Of a stretch of 64,000 nt of DNA, positions 9,390 through 21,250 are shown in pieces. Made by a program: the position numbers and the translations under genes. Position 1 is the first letter of the stretch, and each line of letters opens with the position of its first letter. Origin of the DNA: Macrophomina tecta (lineage: Eukaryota; Ascomycota; Dothideomycetes; Botryosphaeriales; Botryosphaeriaceae); the NCBI GenBank assembly GCA_024180945.1, contig JAKSGN010000033.1:1426001-1490000 (forward strand), given 5' to 3'. A model generated the notes under the pieces. The model searched no databases. It was given only the letters and a program-made list of their open reading frames with translations, and had not been told where the DNA came from.

Positions 9390-10770
9390 ATGGCGGTCGC
9401 CGACGCCTTGCGACCCGGCGATAACCCCCTTTCGCTCTACGAGCACGCCGCACAGCTTAGGACCCAGGCAAAGCAGCTTCTTGACGATGCAGGCGACCAC
9501 AGACGCAGTTTCCGCTACCACACCATCGCTCCACTGATCAAAAGCGCCATCGAGTTGTGCGACAAAGCCCTCAGTCAGCCGATGCTGGCAGAGCTGAAGG
9601 CAGTTGTGCACTCAGTCCTCCAGACTGCGAACGACATCAAGGACACAAGCGCCATCAAGCGCACCACTGACACCATCAATACGGCGAACCGTCTGACGCA
9701 ACGGAACACGCAGCAGAGTCCTATAACCTGGGCTCAAGTAGCGTCGATGCGGACGACAACGACAGCGCAAACGCAGCCCAACCTCGCGCTGAGCCCGACC
9801 GAGAAATGTCGCGAACTGGTGATCAAGCTTACAGACCCGCAGATGATTACACCTGAAAGAACGCATTAACCGTGGCCTGAAGTCGCAGACGGACCCCAGT
9901 GTAAACAAGATCCAGGTAGTCGCGGCGAAATAGCTTCGGAGCCACTACTCCCCAATGCTGAAATGAAATATGTAGGCTGGCTAAAAAAAAAAAAAAAAAG
10001 GAATGGCGCTAGATCTGGCAGAAGCGGAGGCGGCCCAAGGAAGCGGAGGATAGCTGTCTTCACAGACAACCAAGCAGCGCTGCGCGCACTCGTCACGCCC
10101 AACGAGCAGTCCGGGCAATACCTACTAAGGTTCATTATCGCGAAGCTAACAAGCCTCCAGCAGCATGGCGTACTCATAGAATTCCACTGGGTCCCTTCCC
10201 ACCAGGGAGTGCCAGGCAACGAAGAGGCGGACAGACTTGCCAAGGCGGCAGCGCTGGAGGGGCGCGCATCTACACGCGCGAACAAGCCTGGTGGCAGCAC
10301 TCAAGCAAGCCATCAGCAAGGTAGAGATGGACGAGTGGAAGCAGCTCTGGAAGGACAGCGAGCGGGGACGGCAGTTACTTAAGGTGGCCCCGGAGCCGAC
10401 TAGGAAAATATTAGCACTCTACCGAGGCACACCGAGGACCCTGAGCTCGCTAATAGTGCAGATGAGAACAGGCAAGATCGGACTAAGATACTTCCTCCAT
10501 CAAAGACGGGTGCCAGGTGTGATATCTGGCGAGTGCTTTTGCGGGCGCGGGCTGCAGACAGTTAGCCATGTGCTGTAACACGTGCAGTAAGTTCAACGAG
10601 TTGAAACTCGCATTCCGCACGCCGGCCGAGAGGGGTTGGAGGCAATGGACGACAGATCTGGGGAAGATGCTGGGCCAGCGCAGCACAGCCATAGCAGCAG
10701 CAAAGTTCATGGTGGCAACTAGGCTCCTTGGGCAATTTGGAGCGACATCACACCCACGACATGAAGCTTG
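9390..10770 (+). pseudogene. Internally deleted non-LTR retrotransposon (Tad/I-like LINE)
   Basis: 9390-9869 encodes a LINE ORF1-type N-terminus (ITWAQVASM and KCRELVIKLTDP are typical). It continues out of frame to about 9930 and is followed by an A17 run at ~9984-10000. The sequence resumes directly in the RNase H domain of ORF2: IAVFTDNQAALRAL, EFHWVPSHQGVPGNEEADRL. Frameshifts then lead to the C-terminal tail (QMRTGKIGLRYFLHQR, then a Cys-rich end). The endonuclease and reverse transcriptase are absent. The copy cannot move by itself. Confidence 0.8.
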
Positions 10771-11331
10771 ACACTGGAGGAAGACGGGATAGTTTGCGGA
10801 AAAGATCTGTGCTGAGGGATGACCGAAGTGTCAAGAGACGTGTATGTAGAAGCACTGTGGTATCACGCATAAGTATTGTTAGTGCGGTTTCGTCGCGCAT
10901 CCCGGTGCGCAATGATTCTATGGTATTCGATTGGGCGATCTGCCTTTGCACGGAAGCCGTTTCCCCCTTGTCGCTGTGAAAGACTAACAAAACTTATGCC
11001 TGACACCATAGTATGCAGAGATAGAGAACAGGCTAGGCCCCGCCGCCTCACTTAGTCTCAAACGGGTCTAGCGGACGTGGAGGAGCCGGCCGCATGCCGC
11101 ATAGCTGCCATTGGCGGCTGGGACAGTCTATGAATTTATCATCATCATATTACAGAGGGGTATCCTCCCATGGCAAACGCCTCTACTCCCCCGCTTCATC
11201 CAAATCATATTTTCGTAAAGTGCACGTCATAAGCTTGCGCCGAAGAAATGTATAAACGCCGAACGAGAGCTCCACAGCAGATCACATCTGGGCAAATGAC
11301 GGTCGTGTCCGTGAGTCGATCAATCCGTGGT
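10771..11331. other. Intergenic, no gene seen
   Basis: I see no conserved reading frame, RNA gene or terminal repeat here. Confidence 0.4.
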
Positions 11332-12212
11332 TCACGGAAAATGTTTGTGCGGAGTTGATGGAAGTTCCGATAGTGCCCAAACACCCATTCTTCCTTCATT
11401 GTCTATCTCTGCCCTGCCCTGGTTGTCCACTTCCGCAGGTTTTGGATGCATCGGGTGTTGTTGGTAAAGCGCTACCTGAGAGGATTCCTGCGCATAATTT
11501 GGCTTTGTCGTTCCCAAACAACGCCTGCGTAGTGGTATCCAGACTGCAGCCGTGACGCAGGCAATGGCCAACCCTATCGCTATGCCAACGCCGATGCTCG
11601 CACCGGAGCTAAGGTTGGTACCGGATTCGGGGGCTGCACAGGCGGTGGATGTAGCTAGTGAGCTGTTTGCAGCAGCATCGGAGGTAGCAGTTGCCGACGT
11701 TGCGACGGTAGTCGTGACTGTTTGGCCCACAGAGTTGGTGACAGTTGCCGACTGGATGCCACAGGCAGTACCCAGTGTGCTACTTGGGACCCAGGTCACT
11801 GCCGGAGTGGCCCTTTCATTCGTCACTCGAACGTGGCCACTATCGACGAAAATTGCTTCGTTTGCCTGCTGGCAGTATTGCCAGTGGCATGGAGAGGTCC
11901 ATGAACTGTTGACGACGACTGAAAGCGTACCGTCACCGGCCAGGCTGCGTATTTCATCCACTGCTTCTGTTAAACCTGGTACAAGAATTCAAAGCCCGAG
12001 AACTTACTCTTTTTGGCACCCGAGTCACACCAAAAGTACATGACCGCTTGGCTGTAGTCTGAGAGCCATGTCACATTAAGGGTATCGCCAAGGTGAACAA
12101 GAGGTATGTCGTCTGTCTTTGAGGGGAAGGTGAAGTAGTTCGTGTTGGATAACGCCCGGCAGGACGCCGCAAAAAGGCCAAAGCCCAGGAGGCTCAGTCG
12201 AAGGTTCTCCAT
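11332..12212 (-). CDS. Secreted/type I membrane protein with Ser/Thr-rich stalk (2 exons)
   Basis: Exon 1 is 12212-12008 and exon 2 is 11960-11332 (or 11966-11332); the intron starts GTAAGT. The acceptor reads CAGAAGCAG, so either AG keeps the frame and two isoforms differing by two residues are possible. The protein (~278 aa) starts with a signal peptide (LRLSLLGFGLFAASCRA), then a compact extracellular part with Cys residues, a Thr/Ser/Ala-rich stalk (VTTTVATSATATSDAAANSS), one membrane span (ASIGVGIAIGLAIACVTAAV) followed by basic RRR, and a polar cytoplasmic tail. The layout resembles fungal plasma-membrane sensor or Mid2-like proteins, but no catalytic domain is visible. Function is not assigned. 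Confidence 0.75.
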
Positions 12213-12585
12213 AAGAGGAAAGAGCGAAAACGAGTACTGGAATAAGCTATCGAGAGGACAATGATAAACGCTGTGCGATGCCCTAGACGGGGGATCCTGG
12301 TCTTATACAGGGCTATGTAGCTGTGCCGCATGCACGAACGTATGCATCACGTTAAGCGCCCAGGCAGTTGCCCTAAGGTCGTCATGCCGGAGATTGTCCT
12401 TGAGGCCCACTGTGCGCCAGCTTGTCATGTCCATCCGCGCGCGTCCTGACTCTTGCAGCTTGCGTATGCGCTTGCCCTTTACCCCCGGGTTGTTTAATGC
12501 AGGCCGGGCGAGTATTCGACTTGCCTGGCCTTATCCAGTTTGGCCGTGGGTCTATGATTTTGACGGGGAAGCACTAAGAACCATG
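12213..12585. other. Intergenic upstream of the membrane-protein gene
   Basis: Promoter-side DNA of the minus-strand gene ending at 12212. No further gene or RNA is supported. Confidence 0.35.
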
Positions 12586-12738
12586 TGTTCCACCGCAAGA
12601 GTGACCAGGGTCATTCGGTGCACCAATGGCTCATATTTCAGTAGCCAAGCCCCCTCGGTGGCTCAACTCACCGATTTGGCTAACCAATTATGAGTCGTTG
12701 GTGTACCGAATGATTCTGGTCACACTTGCGGTGGAACA
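12586..12738. mobile_element. 153-bp fold-back MITE, copy 2
   Basis: Same length and same terminal word TGTTCCACC as 9086-9238. The arms (~49 bp) are imperfect inverted repeats with several mismatches, so this copy is older. Flanks are CCATG (12581-12585) and CCGTG (12739-12743), a 5-bp target duplication with one change. The loop sequence differs from copy 1. The following 12744-13219 shows no gene. Confidence 0.75.
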
Positions 12739-13219
12739 CCGTGCACTTCGCATTGACAGCAAAGCTCGCAAGCTTGAGCAGGGGCCGATGGGTTGCGGCT
12801 AAGCAGACAGGCGGCGGGAGTGATCGTCACCATACCATTAACGAATCACAATCGACTTCAAGCGCCCTTATCCAATGTACCATGTTGATTCCGTCATAGC
12901 TCTTGTGTTACTAGGGGTGATACGGAGTAACTTCCTCATTGTATCATGGTCCAGGCCATTTTCGCTTGGAGCACAGGCGCGCCCCAGCGCCAAGCTGCAA
13001 AATCAGAGGCAACTCGCTTTCTACGCCGCAAATGTGGTGCCATTCGCGTTGAGAGTGATATTGTTAGTGACTTTGCATGACTCTTGCACCCGTCCACCTG
13101 GTAACGACCAGACACCTCGAATCGCCCGGCGTTCCCAACGGGTCGACATCCGGAGTTCCGAATTTCAAAGCCAATGAGCGGTATTATTCATTCTACTCTA
13201 AAAATTCCTACAGGGCCAT

Positions 13220-16200
13220 CTATGGATGGACTGGAAACCCAATCTCGGATCTTCTGTCATCGGTAAGCCTTCCCCACTCCAACAACAGTCTGAACATGTA
13301 GATCTCCATGTCCTCCTTTCTCAGGACTTTTCGTGCCCATGCCGCACCTTCATCTGCTATGACCTTTGCTTGATCATCCATCGGAGGCCAGTACACATTG
13401 TCCCCAAGAGCAGAGCCCTTGAAGCCGGCAAAATATGCCAGACTCGCCCACAAGCCCTGCCCGCGTAAGTCCAAAGGTACGAAGTGAAGCCACGGGAAGA
13501 CACGGCCTTCCCACCACTCGCGAAATAACGCCATTTTGAACGGGAGAGATTTTGAAAGCAAGAACGGTATGAAACGGCCGCTGTAACCGGCACCATCGGC
13601 ATCAAGCAGGTACTTGTAGCCCCAGTGCTCTTGAAAATTCTTCTTCGATCCGACTCCAAAGTGGGATTCTTGATCTCCGCAGTCGGGCTCGTCGCAGCGG
13701 TAGATTTGTGAGAACCTGACGTCGGTGTCGACGCTGGCGTGTAGGTCCTGAGGATCAACAAGAGCATAACGGAAGCGTCCATCTCGCCGTGTATCTGGTA
13801 GCAAAAGAGCTTGCGCAGCTGGTGTATTTTGCACCAGATTCACCAGACGCTGCCTTTCCATGCCTCTCCATGCACCCGTACCCCCTCGGGAGAACCCGTC
13901 GGAATTTGCGCCACGCCAAAACACAGCGTGCTTTTTCATTCCCCATTCTGGATCGGGAAATTCTTCTGAGGGCATGTACTTTGCAGTTCCCATGTAGTTG
14001 AAGGGGGAGGGGTGTCTAATGTCTTGAAAGCCTCCTGCCTTGCTCTGACTGAAGATGGGCACTAGATGCGGGGTTGCGTCAAATGCCGCAGGACTGATGT
14101 AAAATCCATGCAGGTGAGCGAGATCTGGTTGGTGACAGATATCGGCTGCAAGGGTCCAGTTGGACATGAACAGGTCCAATGAGTGGGGGGATGCACAAGA
14201 CGGGCAGAATATCTCAGGATCTTGGTGAACTCCTAAACGCGCTGGAGAATCTGGTCGACAGTGTGCGGAACTGAACCCAAATGTGTTCTGGAATGATAGG
14301 ACGATAAAGCGGTCCAACTTGAGGTTTTCTTCGGCCTCTGTTGACCAGCCCTTAGCGCGTTCGACGCCAAAACTGTTTACGGTTGGAGAGCCCATTTCCC
14401 AGTTTCGAGCTTTTGATTCTGCCGTCTCCAGAGCATTCTTGAGGTCGTGATATGGAAGTGATACACGACATTCGTCGTTGAGGTTGAAGGCGAGGTCCAT
14501 GTCCGGCAAAAATTCCGCGAAGTTGTTGATCATTTCGGCCATTGTACTGAGTTCCCACCTGTCGCCGTTTGGACCATTCTCCATTGGCTTTGCTTCTCCA
14601 TTTCGAATCGTAACACCTCCTAAACCCCCAGTGGGTGAATTCAGAGCTTCCTTCGTCCGTCGCCGAATTTCAGTAGGTGATAATGACCAAAAGGGCAGCA
14701 GATCTTCGTAGATGGCATCGAACTCATCAATTATATAAGAAGATCGATTTTGAGCATACTCGTACCATTTATCAAAATTCGGCGGCGGACAACGGTCATA
14801 TCGAGCAACGTACCTCGCCGTGGACTCAGTTAACGAAGTGCTGGAGGACGCCACTTCCAGCCAAGAATGGTGCTGTTGCTTGGCAGCACGCATGAGGGAC
14901 TCCAATTGGTGGTATTGGAGTTTTGAATCTCCCCAGTATCCCTGAAATGCCTGGACCGCGAACAAGAGGCAAAATACGTAGAACAAGCTCCAACGTTTCT
15001 TGAAAGAATCGGCCTTTCCTTGAATGTAGGTAACGTGTTCACCGGCGAAGTCCGTTACCGAGCGCAGGATAACTCCGGTCAAAAGGCCCAGAGGTATTGA
15101 TTTTGATTCGGGAATGGCCAGGAAAGAGGTCGCCTGGCTCCAAATTTTGGATGTAAGTGAGGCATAAGACACGGTGCAGAGGGTGAGTAAAGAAGTGTCC
15201 AGAAAGCCACCATGCAGTACCTAAATCACTGATTAGTGTCCATTCACTCAAAAAAAAAAAAAAAATCCGATATTCGCGCAGTTTGCCTGAATATGCAACA
15301 CTTCCCGGGGTGAACTCACAGAGTGGAGAGCGAAAAACGTAGTGAGTGCAAAGACTGACGCCAAGCTCAAAACGCGAAGGAAGAAGTTGTCAGGCGCATA
15401 GGATTCCTGGCTTGTGGCTTGAAAGAACGTCCATAACTGAATTGGCAAACCCAGAACAAGCCAAAATGCAGCAGCGAGCTGGCCGTAGTAGTCTTGTCAG
15501 CGCAGTCTCAGAACATTTTCACAGAGGTAGATGGGCTTAGACACCTGCTGAGAAGGATATTCATGCAGGATCCTTCCTGCGACCCCAAGGGGGGAAGGGT
15601 GCTTCAACTTACAGAGAAAGAGATTCCGAGGCTAAAAAGGGTATTGCTCTCGTCTGAAAATTGGATTTTGGCTGCTGAATCCAGCACTGTATGTAGATAC
15701 ATGGCCAGAATTCCGTCAAGGCACACTCCGAGAGCTACCAGCGCCGGCTCGGCAAATGCATCGACGTGGTTTTGAGAGGAAATATATGTTGACGGTACCG
15801 CGGAGGGTGTGTAGGATATTGCCAAAGCGCCGAAGCCTGACAATATCGGCACATAGACTATTGGGCTGCAGGCATATTCGACGAATATTCTAACGGCAAG
15901 TATCTGGCGCAACACATCATGATTGTGTCCGTGGCTTGGGTACTGAGGCTGGCGGAAGAACTTTTGCCAACAATCCGCAATGGCGATGAAGATGGGTACG
16001 ACGGCCTCAAGGCTTGTTGCGCCGGCGCGTTGGAATATCGACGTGCGAACGACCAATATAAGCGCCAAAGATCCGCGCCGAAGCCAGAGATCACGCGCAG
16101 AGTGCGATTGGGGCTTGGAAAAGTGATCAGTCGAAGAGGCCGGCGAGCCGGAATTCCTGTCGCGGAGGTCTTCTAATGGGACAGCGGCGTACTGTTGATT

Positions 16201-16454
16201 CGGTCGACTAACACGAGAGAATAGCAGCTGGATCCTTCCGAACAGGAGGAAAACAGCGGCGCAAGCAGACAGAATGACGATCCAAGAGGATGTTGGGTGT
16301 TCGAGGACGAGGGAAGTTTCAGTCGTGATCGTGAGATACGCAACACATACAAGCAGCCCACTGCGAGGTGTCAGCAAAGAAAAATTTGGCTACAGTAGGT
16401 TCGAGTTGCTGTGTACAGAGAAAATAATGCGTACAATGGGCCTGACGTCCTCAT
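13220..16454 (-). CDS. GT90 (CAP10-type) glycosyltransferase with multi-span N-terminus (4 exons)
   Basis: Exons 16454-16417, 16360-15613, 15478-15320 and 15220-13220 join in frame to 981 aa. Introns are 56, 134 and 99 nt; the third holds an A15/T15 run. The first ~400 residues contain many hydrophobic spans (e.g. LGLLVCVAYLTI, AAAFWLVLGLPIQLW, VFALTTFFAL). The C-terminal ~380 residues match the CAP10/GT90 fold: AVFWRGANSDGFSRGG, QEHWGYKYLLDADGAGYSGR, SLPFKMALFREWWEGRVFPW, HFVPLDL. Family members transfer sugars (beta-1,2-xylosyltransferase in Cryptococcus) in the secretory pathway; the acceptor here is unknown. The ATG at 16454 is supported by a short first exon that splices to LGLLVCV through a good acceptor (ctgacacctcgcag). 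All junction phases agree. Confidence 0.88.
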
Positions 16455-18110
16455 AGTTGATGCTGGGCGATCGCGCAACACCTCTGTGAAACGCGAGAGG
16501 CGCCCGTTTTAATCGCGCCCGTTACGAACTACGCCACACAAGCTCTGCGGGCAAATGACGGCCTCAGCCAGCGCGGCGCAGATCTTATCTTCAGACGAAT
16601 CATACCGTGCGCGCGGGCCTCTTCCACTATCCGACCGCGTGGTTCAATTTACGTGGAAGTTTCTAGCTACAGGGAGGTATCGCATCCGAGAGCCAGGGCA
16701 AAATTAATGCATACTCTGAATGTGGGGCTAACCGAGCCTTGCTGTGCAAGTGGTTGGGCGAATCCTTTCACTTGCTGGCTCTCAAGTCAGAATTGCCGTG
16801 TCGCCCAGCATAAGTACCTTACGCGAGCCCATTGGATGCGTAACCCTGTACGTATCTAAGCGCCGTGTCTGAGATGGCTGCGTGACGCGAGCGGCGATCA
16901 AATCCACTTGTAGAGTGTTTGCCGGCAGAAGTCTTCGCTTTCATACCCATCTGTGTCCGACCCCTGCCCTACGGCGCCGACGCAGGAGTCGGGAGGACCG
17001 TTTCGTACATGGCTGCATGTGCTACGTGACGCCCCAGTCACTTGGTTTAGGAAGTACAGAGGTGACTCCTTGAAGAGCAAGTCTACCAGCGGAACGGCGA
17101 AAGCTTGCTGGTGTCGGAAATTATCAGAATATAGGGTCTGACAGACCGCCCATCATTAGGGCGGCGTCGCCTTTTGACAGACATATTCCATTCAAACTAC
17201 GTCGAACGTCCTAAAGACTAAACATTCAACGCAGAACTGAAGCCGAAGTTGCTATCATGTGGTCAATGACCTCGTACAAAAGCGTCGTGCACTCCAACGT
17301 ATGTCACGTCAAATTTTACAGTGTGTCAGGGACTTGGGAAATTTCGGACGTAGCTGCCGCCCGTGGACACAAGGGACTGTTCACACAAAACGCTCATTAA
17401 TTCAAGGCATGGATGGTTAATCTCGTGTATCATTTGGTCCTACCTGTCCAAGGTCTCGTAAATGCCTTAAACTTACTGAAGTAGCTTTGCGCCTTCAATC
17501 TCGTTATTTCCTTTTTCTCCTTTAAAAAGAAAAATAAGAAAAAAGAGAAATGTGCTCTTTTGTGATCATTGTTCGCTCGAACTCTTCTGGAGAAGTTCGT
17601 CCAATCCGCTACCTAGGCGGCTCCACTGAAACCTTTCATCATAGTCGCACTACAATATAGTAGTAGTAGCAGTAGTATTCCGTCGGCTTCCGAGGGTCAT
17701 AGAGACGGTGACGCTATATAGACGCTAAACTACATTAGGATCCCAGTTCATCCAAGGTCCATGCACTAAATGAGTGTTACTACCCTTCTCTTCCTTCCCG
17801 AGCTTCTAACGAAAGCAGAAAGAGCCAAAAGTCTACAGATAAGAACTTGAAACAATAAACCGAAAAGTGGGTTGGTGCTGGTTTCCTTATACCTTATCTA
17901 TTCCATCGAGACCGTTTCCCCAGTGTTGCCAGTCCTTGTACCGGCGTGACAACTATTAAGTAGAAGGGGTCGATCGCTTAGGGGTCTAGCCTCCTAATTG
18001 CTGATTTTACTGAGTCTTCCCGCAGCCAGTGCAAAGCTGCTGTTGCCTTGATCGCACGTGCGTCTGCCCGCCACGTCTCTGGTGGGTCATCCTTGTACTT
18101 TCCGTCCGGT
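16455..18110. other. Gene-free accessory DNA
   Basis: No ORF here has recognisable composition or motifs. A purine-rich tract lies near 17520-17550 and a short TAG/TAGTAG microsatellite near 17655-17680. The part just upstream of 16454 would hold the GT90 promoter. Confidence 0.4.
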
Positions 18111-19071
18111 CGTTTCGTTCCCGACTGACCTCCTAATATGTATGCAGGTCACCAAATCTTTCCCTGAGCGAATTCTGTAGTTCAAGCCGCAGATCCGTCC
18201 GACGCGAGCATTCAAGAAGGAAGTGTCCGATCGTCTCCTGTTCTGCAGCGCACTCGCATGCTGGTGAATGGACAAGCTTAATGTTGTAGTGTGGTTCGTT
18301 GAGGTTGGCCTTGGAGGTTCTCAGCTGTGCGATTACCGAGGATTCCTTATAATTAAGCTAATCATAGAGCTTCTTTGTGTGGAACTGGGCGAGTGCCTGG
18401 TCGAGCTTACGAGTAGACTCCTCTCCCTTGGCTGCTTTGAAGGATTCTTTCCACCTTTTAGATATCGTAGCTTTACACTTAGCTAGTGCGGACGATCTCA
18501 CGGAACGGCTTTGTCCATTCAGCATACCGCGCCTCTGGGTGCACCGATTCGGCGACATCGCGAACGGGGGAGTTATTCGTCGGGCAGACGCGGAGGTATC
18601 AGCATGTTGCTCTCGTCATCGGACATGGATATCGACGAGGATGTCTGCTCGGGCAAGGACTTGCGAGCGATGGGCAGGCGGCGGCAGCTTGAACGTCTTT
18701 GCCGACCTCGTTAACTGCGGGCGCGTATCGATGCTGGCGTGGTCAGAAGCCTGCTCCATGTCATAGACATGAACGGTGATATACAGAGGGCTTAAGGGGG
18801 GGCTGTCGGGTAGGCGTTTAAACCAGGTTTGGATGTCGCTGTCGCTGCCGCTGGATGGAGAAGGGAAGGGGGAGGCCTGGAGCGATGTATTGTATTTGTT
18901 GGGGCAGAAAATCAGATCAAGGCGGCGCTTGAATATTGATCGTGGTGTTGTTGGCGGAGATGCGGTCGAGGGAGAGGGTGGGGGGCGACCGAGTGCGATG
19001 CAATGAACTTGCGCCCGGCGGTGCTGATCCGAAGGCGGGCAAGGTAGTCTTGGCGCGGCGCAGCGGAGCAA
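18110..19071 (-). pseudogene. Second LINE relic (ORF2 fragments)
   Basis: On the minus strand, 18558 down to about 18150 reads AKCKATISKRWKESFKAA, RKLDQALAQFHTKKLYD, stop, LNYKESSVIAQLRTSKANLN, SPACECAAEQETIGHFLLEC. This is the conserved C-terminal block of fungal LINE ORF2 proteins, ending in a Cys-His zinc-binding motif. Upstream (19071-18616) a frame with RLDLIFCPN and MEQASDHASIDTR resembles the end of an AP-endonuclease domain (SDH). The reverse transcriptase between them is missing and in-frame stops are present. It is a different copy and orientation from the LINE at 9390-10770. Confidence 0.7.
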
Positions 19072-19387
19072 CTTTCAACATGTCCACGAGGAACCAACAT
19101 ATTAGCAATAACTCGATCTACCCTGCTATTGCACCTCGTCTCCGATTCAGAATACAACCATCTCAAAAATCATGAGAAGAGCTCCGAGGCCAACAGGTAG
19201 CTGAATCCCTGAGCCGGTTACCGGTAGTACAGTGACCTGACAAAAGTTCTCGTACGCTTGCCGAGCATAAGCGATCACCACGACCTAACAAAGTCGCTGT
19301 TTCTCAACGCACGCTTTCTGCTGCTTATACAAAGTTGCTTATAGGTCAAAAATAAGTGCTAAGATCGAATTTGGTGTTGATTTTCTA

Positions 19388-20603
19388 CTAGTACTTGGTG
19401 TACCAGCCGTCTGCAGCGATTACTGCCTCACACCTACGCTTCATACTACCTAGTACCGAGTTAAATAACGACTGCGGCAATTGCTCCCATGCATCCTCTA
19501 GTGCTTGCTCTAGCTTCTCTTTAATAAGGTCTTCGCCCCCAGATGCGTTTGTAAGCTCTGGATAAAGCTCTAGAACCTTCGCTTTCAAATGAAACCAGAT
19601 GTGTTCGATCGGATTTAAATCCGGACTGCATGCTGGCCAATAAATAACATTTATACGCCTTTCTTCAAACCATTTGCGTATTTTGATGGAACAAAATGAG
19701 GAGAAGCTCTGATGATTGAACTATCGAGCGGGGTAGGTTATATACATTGAGCTGACTAAGCAGAAATGGTGCGACAGACAGGCTGCCTTCGTTCCATCAT
19801 ATTTTAATAGCCGTATGAATAGAGGCATTGTCCTGCATAAATAGCATGCCTCTTCGCCAAACCTGCGGTACGTTTTCCTCGAGTACTTGTAGGTAGGAGT
19901 TGGCGGAGTACCCATTTCGCTTAGCCTCCGGATCACGCACCATTACGTGCAATTTAGACCTTCCACGCTTTCCAGAAAATGCAGCCCAAACCATAATAGA
20001 TACGTCCTTGCCTTTGGCGTACGTTTGGATCATTGAGCGATCCCATTTCTGCCCGGGTGTGCGAAAAAACCATTCGCGTTTCGCGCCTTTGCCGCGCTCC
20101 GCAGAGCACTCATCTGACCAGATGACTTTCGCCCATTGCTGCTCGGTCCAGTCCAAATGCTCGAGTGCCCAGGTAAGGCGAATGGCTGCGTGTTCTTCTG
20201 TAAGCTCTGGCCGGCCTGCAGCGCGCCATTTGCGTATATTATACGTATCTAGCAGGCGTGCAATAGTCCGGTCGTGGCAGATAACACCTGTTTGTTCGCG
20301 GACCTCCTTATACGTGATCTTTGGGTCCTTTCGTATAATACGAAGAATATGTCTCTTGTCGCTATCTGACAGTAGTTTAGGCCGGCCAGAACGAAGTTGG
20401 GACCTGCCGTCATTGCGTAGCGGTGCGAGCAGCTGGGTCGACTGTAGCGACGATTTTGGCACGCCAAGCTCCTTGCGAAACCAGGCAGGCTTCTGCCCCA
20501 ACGCTTGGCAGGCAAGCAGAATGCCGCGCTGGTGAGGAGAGTACGGCTGATTTGGAGCATGAGGACCGAACAGCTCCTTCAAAGGCGTGCGTTGTGGTGG
20601 CAT
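19388..20603 (-). pseudogene. Tc1/mariner transposase (copy A), frame broken by insertion at 19684-19799
   Basis: The frame starts at 20603 (MPPQRTPLKELFGPHAPNQ), with an N-terminal HTH region (LRSGRPKLLSDSDKRHILR), a second helical part (SDECSAERGKGAKREWFFR contains the first catalytic Asp) and FMQDNASIHTA (second Asp). After the insertion it resumes IRKWFEERRINVIYWPACSP, DLNPIEHIWFHLK (third acidic residue) and ends GWYTKY. Removing the 116-bp insert plus its 5-bp duplication leaves 1,095 nt, an intact 364-aa transposase without other stops. The copy is inactive only because of that insert. Confidence 0.88.
19684..19799. mobile_element. 116-bp MITE-like insertion (TIR TGATGGAAC, TSD TATTT)
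   Basis: The ends are TGATGGAAC and GTTCCATCA (perfect 9-bp inverted repeat), flanked by TATTT on both sides (19679-19683 and 19800-19804). It sits inside the mariner copy A transposase frame, and removing it restores the frame exactly. It has no coding capacity. Confidence 0.87.
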
Positions 20604-20695
20604 GAGGGTGGTGCAAAGAAGGAGGATGACGCGTGCGAGACGCGATTTTGGCGCGGCACGGTGGACCGTGCGAGAACTTTTGTCCTAGTACTGTA

Positions 20696-21120
20696 CACCT
20701 AGCACGAGCCAACAGCCATCCGGCATACCGCTGCGGGCCGACGTTCTGGAGCTTGGCAGCATCTCAGATTTAAGACCTGTTAATGGAAGACGCCCCTACC
20801 CCTCTTCTGTACGAACCAAAGAGGCTTTATGAGAGCCACAGGGATGGTAGGATGAGCTCCAGATGGACAGGCCGGACGAGACGCGGCGGGGAGAACGCGA
20901 CAGCAGAGCGACCGGACAGGGAGGCTGAACGACGGTGTGCTGGATAAAGGGAGAGGAGACTTATATATAGGAAACTGAGCTAGAAGGAAGAGGAAGTGAG
21001 ATAAAAGAGGAGAGGGCGAGGGGAGAGAAAGAAGAGAGAAAGGAGAAAAAAAGAGTAACTGTCATGCACTGGGCCATACAATTCGCCGGTGTCCTGAGAT
21101 TCAACAAGTAGTTAACTAGA
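20696..21120. other. Purine-rich intergenic DNA
   Basis: About 20940-21055 is a long G/A-rich strand with GAGAGG-type words. No gene is supported. Confidence 0.4.
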
Positions 21121-21122
21121 TA

Positions 21123-21250
21123 ACGTGTTCCACCACTCATCCGGCCACACCAGTCATCCGGCCACCCCAAAACCCACCAAAAATCACAAAAACCGTACCT
21201 TAATATCCCAACAACGGCTGGGTAATAAATTCTAAAATTTTAATACGTTA
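21123..21250. mobile_element. Truncated MITE family B (left arm only)
   Basis: Starts ACGTGTTCCACC after TA (21121-21122) and matches the left arm of the complete element at 39372-39790 (CCACCAAAAATCA, CAACAACGGCTGG, AATTCTAAAATTTTAATA). It stops at 21250 where the Fot1/pogo element begins. The right arm is not found on the far side of that element. Confidence 0.8.

Larger units (their letters stand above)
19230..20693 (-). mobile_element. Tc1/mariner-like element, copy A, interrupted by a MITE
   Basis: The ends are imperfect inverted repeats: CAGTGACCTGACAAAAGTTC at 19230 and, read inward from 20693, CAGTACTAGGACAAAAGTTC. Both ends abut TA (19228-19229 and 20694-20695), the Tc1/mariner target. 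The 1,464-bp body holds one transposase frame on the minus strand plus a 116-bp insertion. Copy B at 23115-24010 belongs to the same family. Confidence 0.88.
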
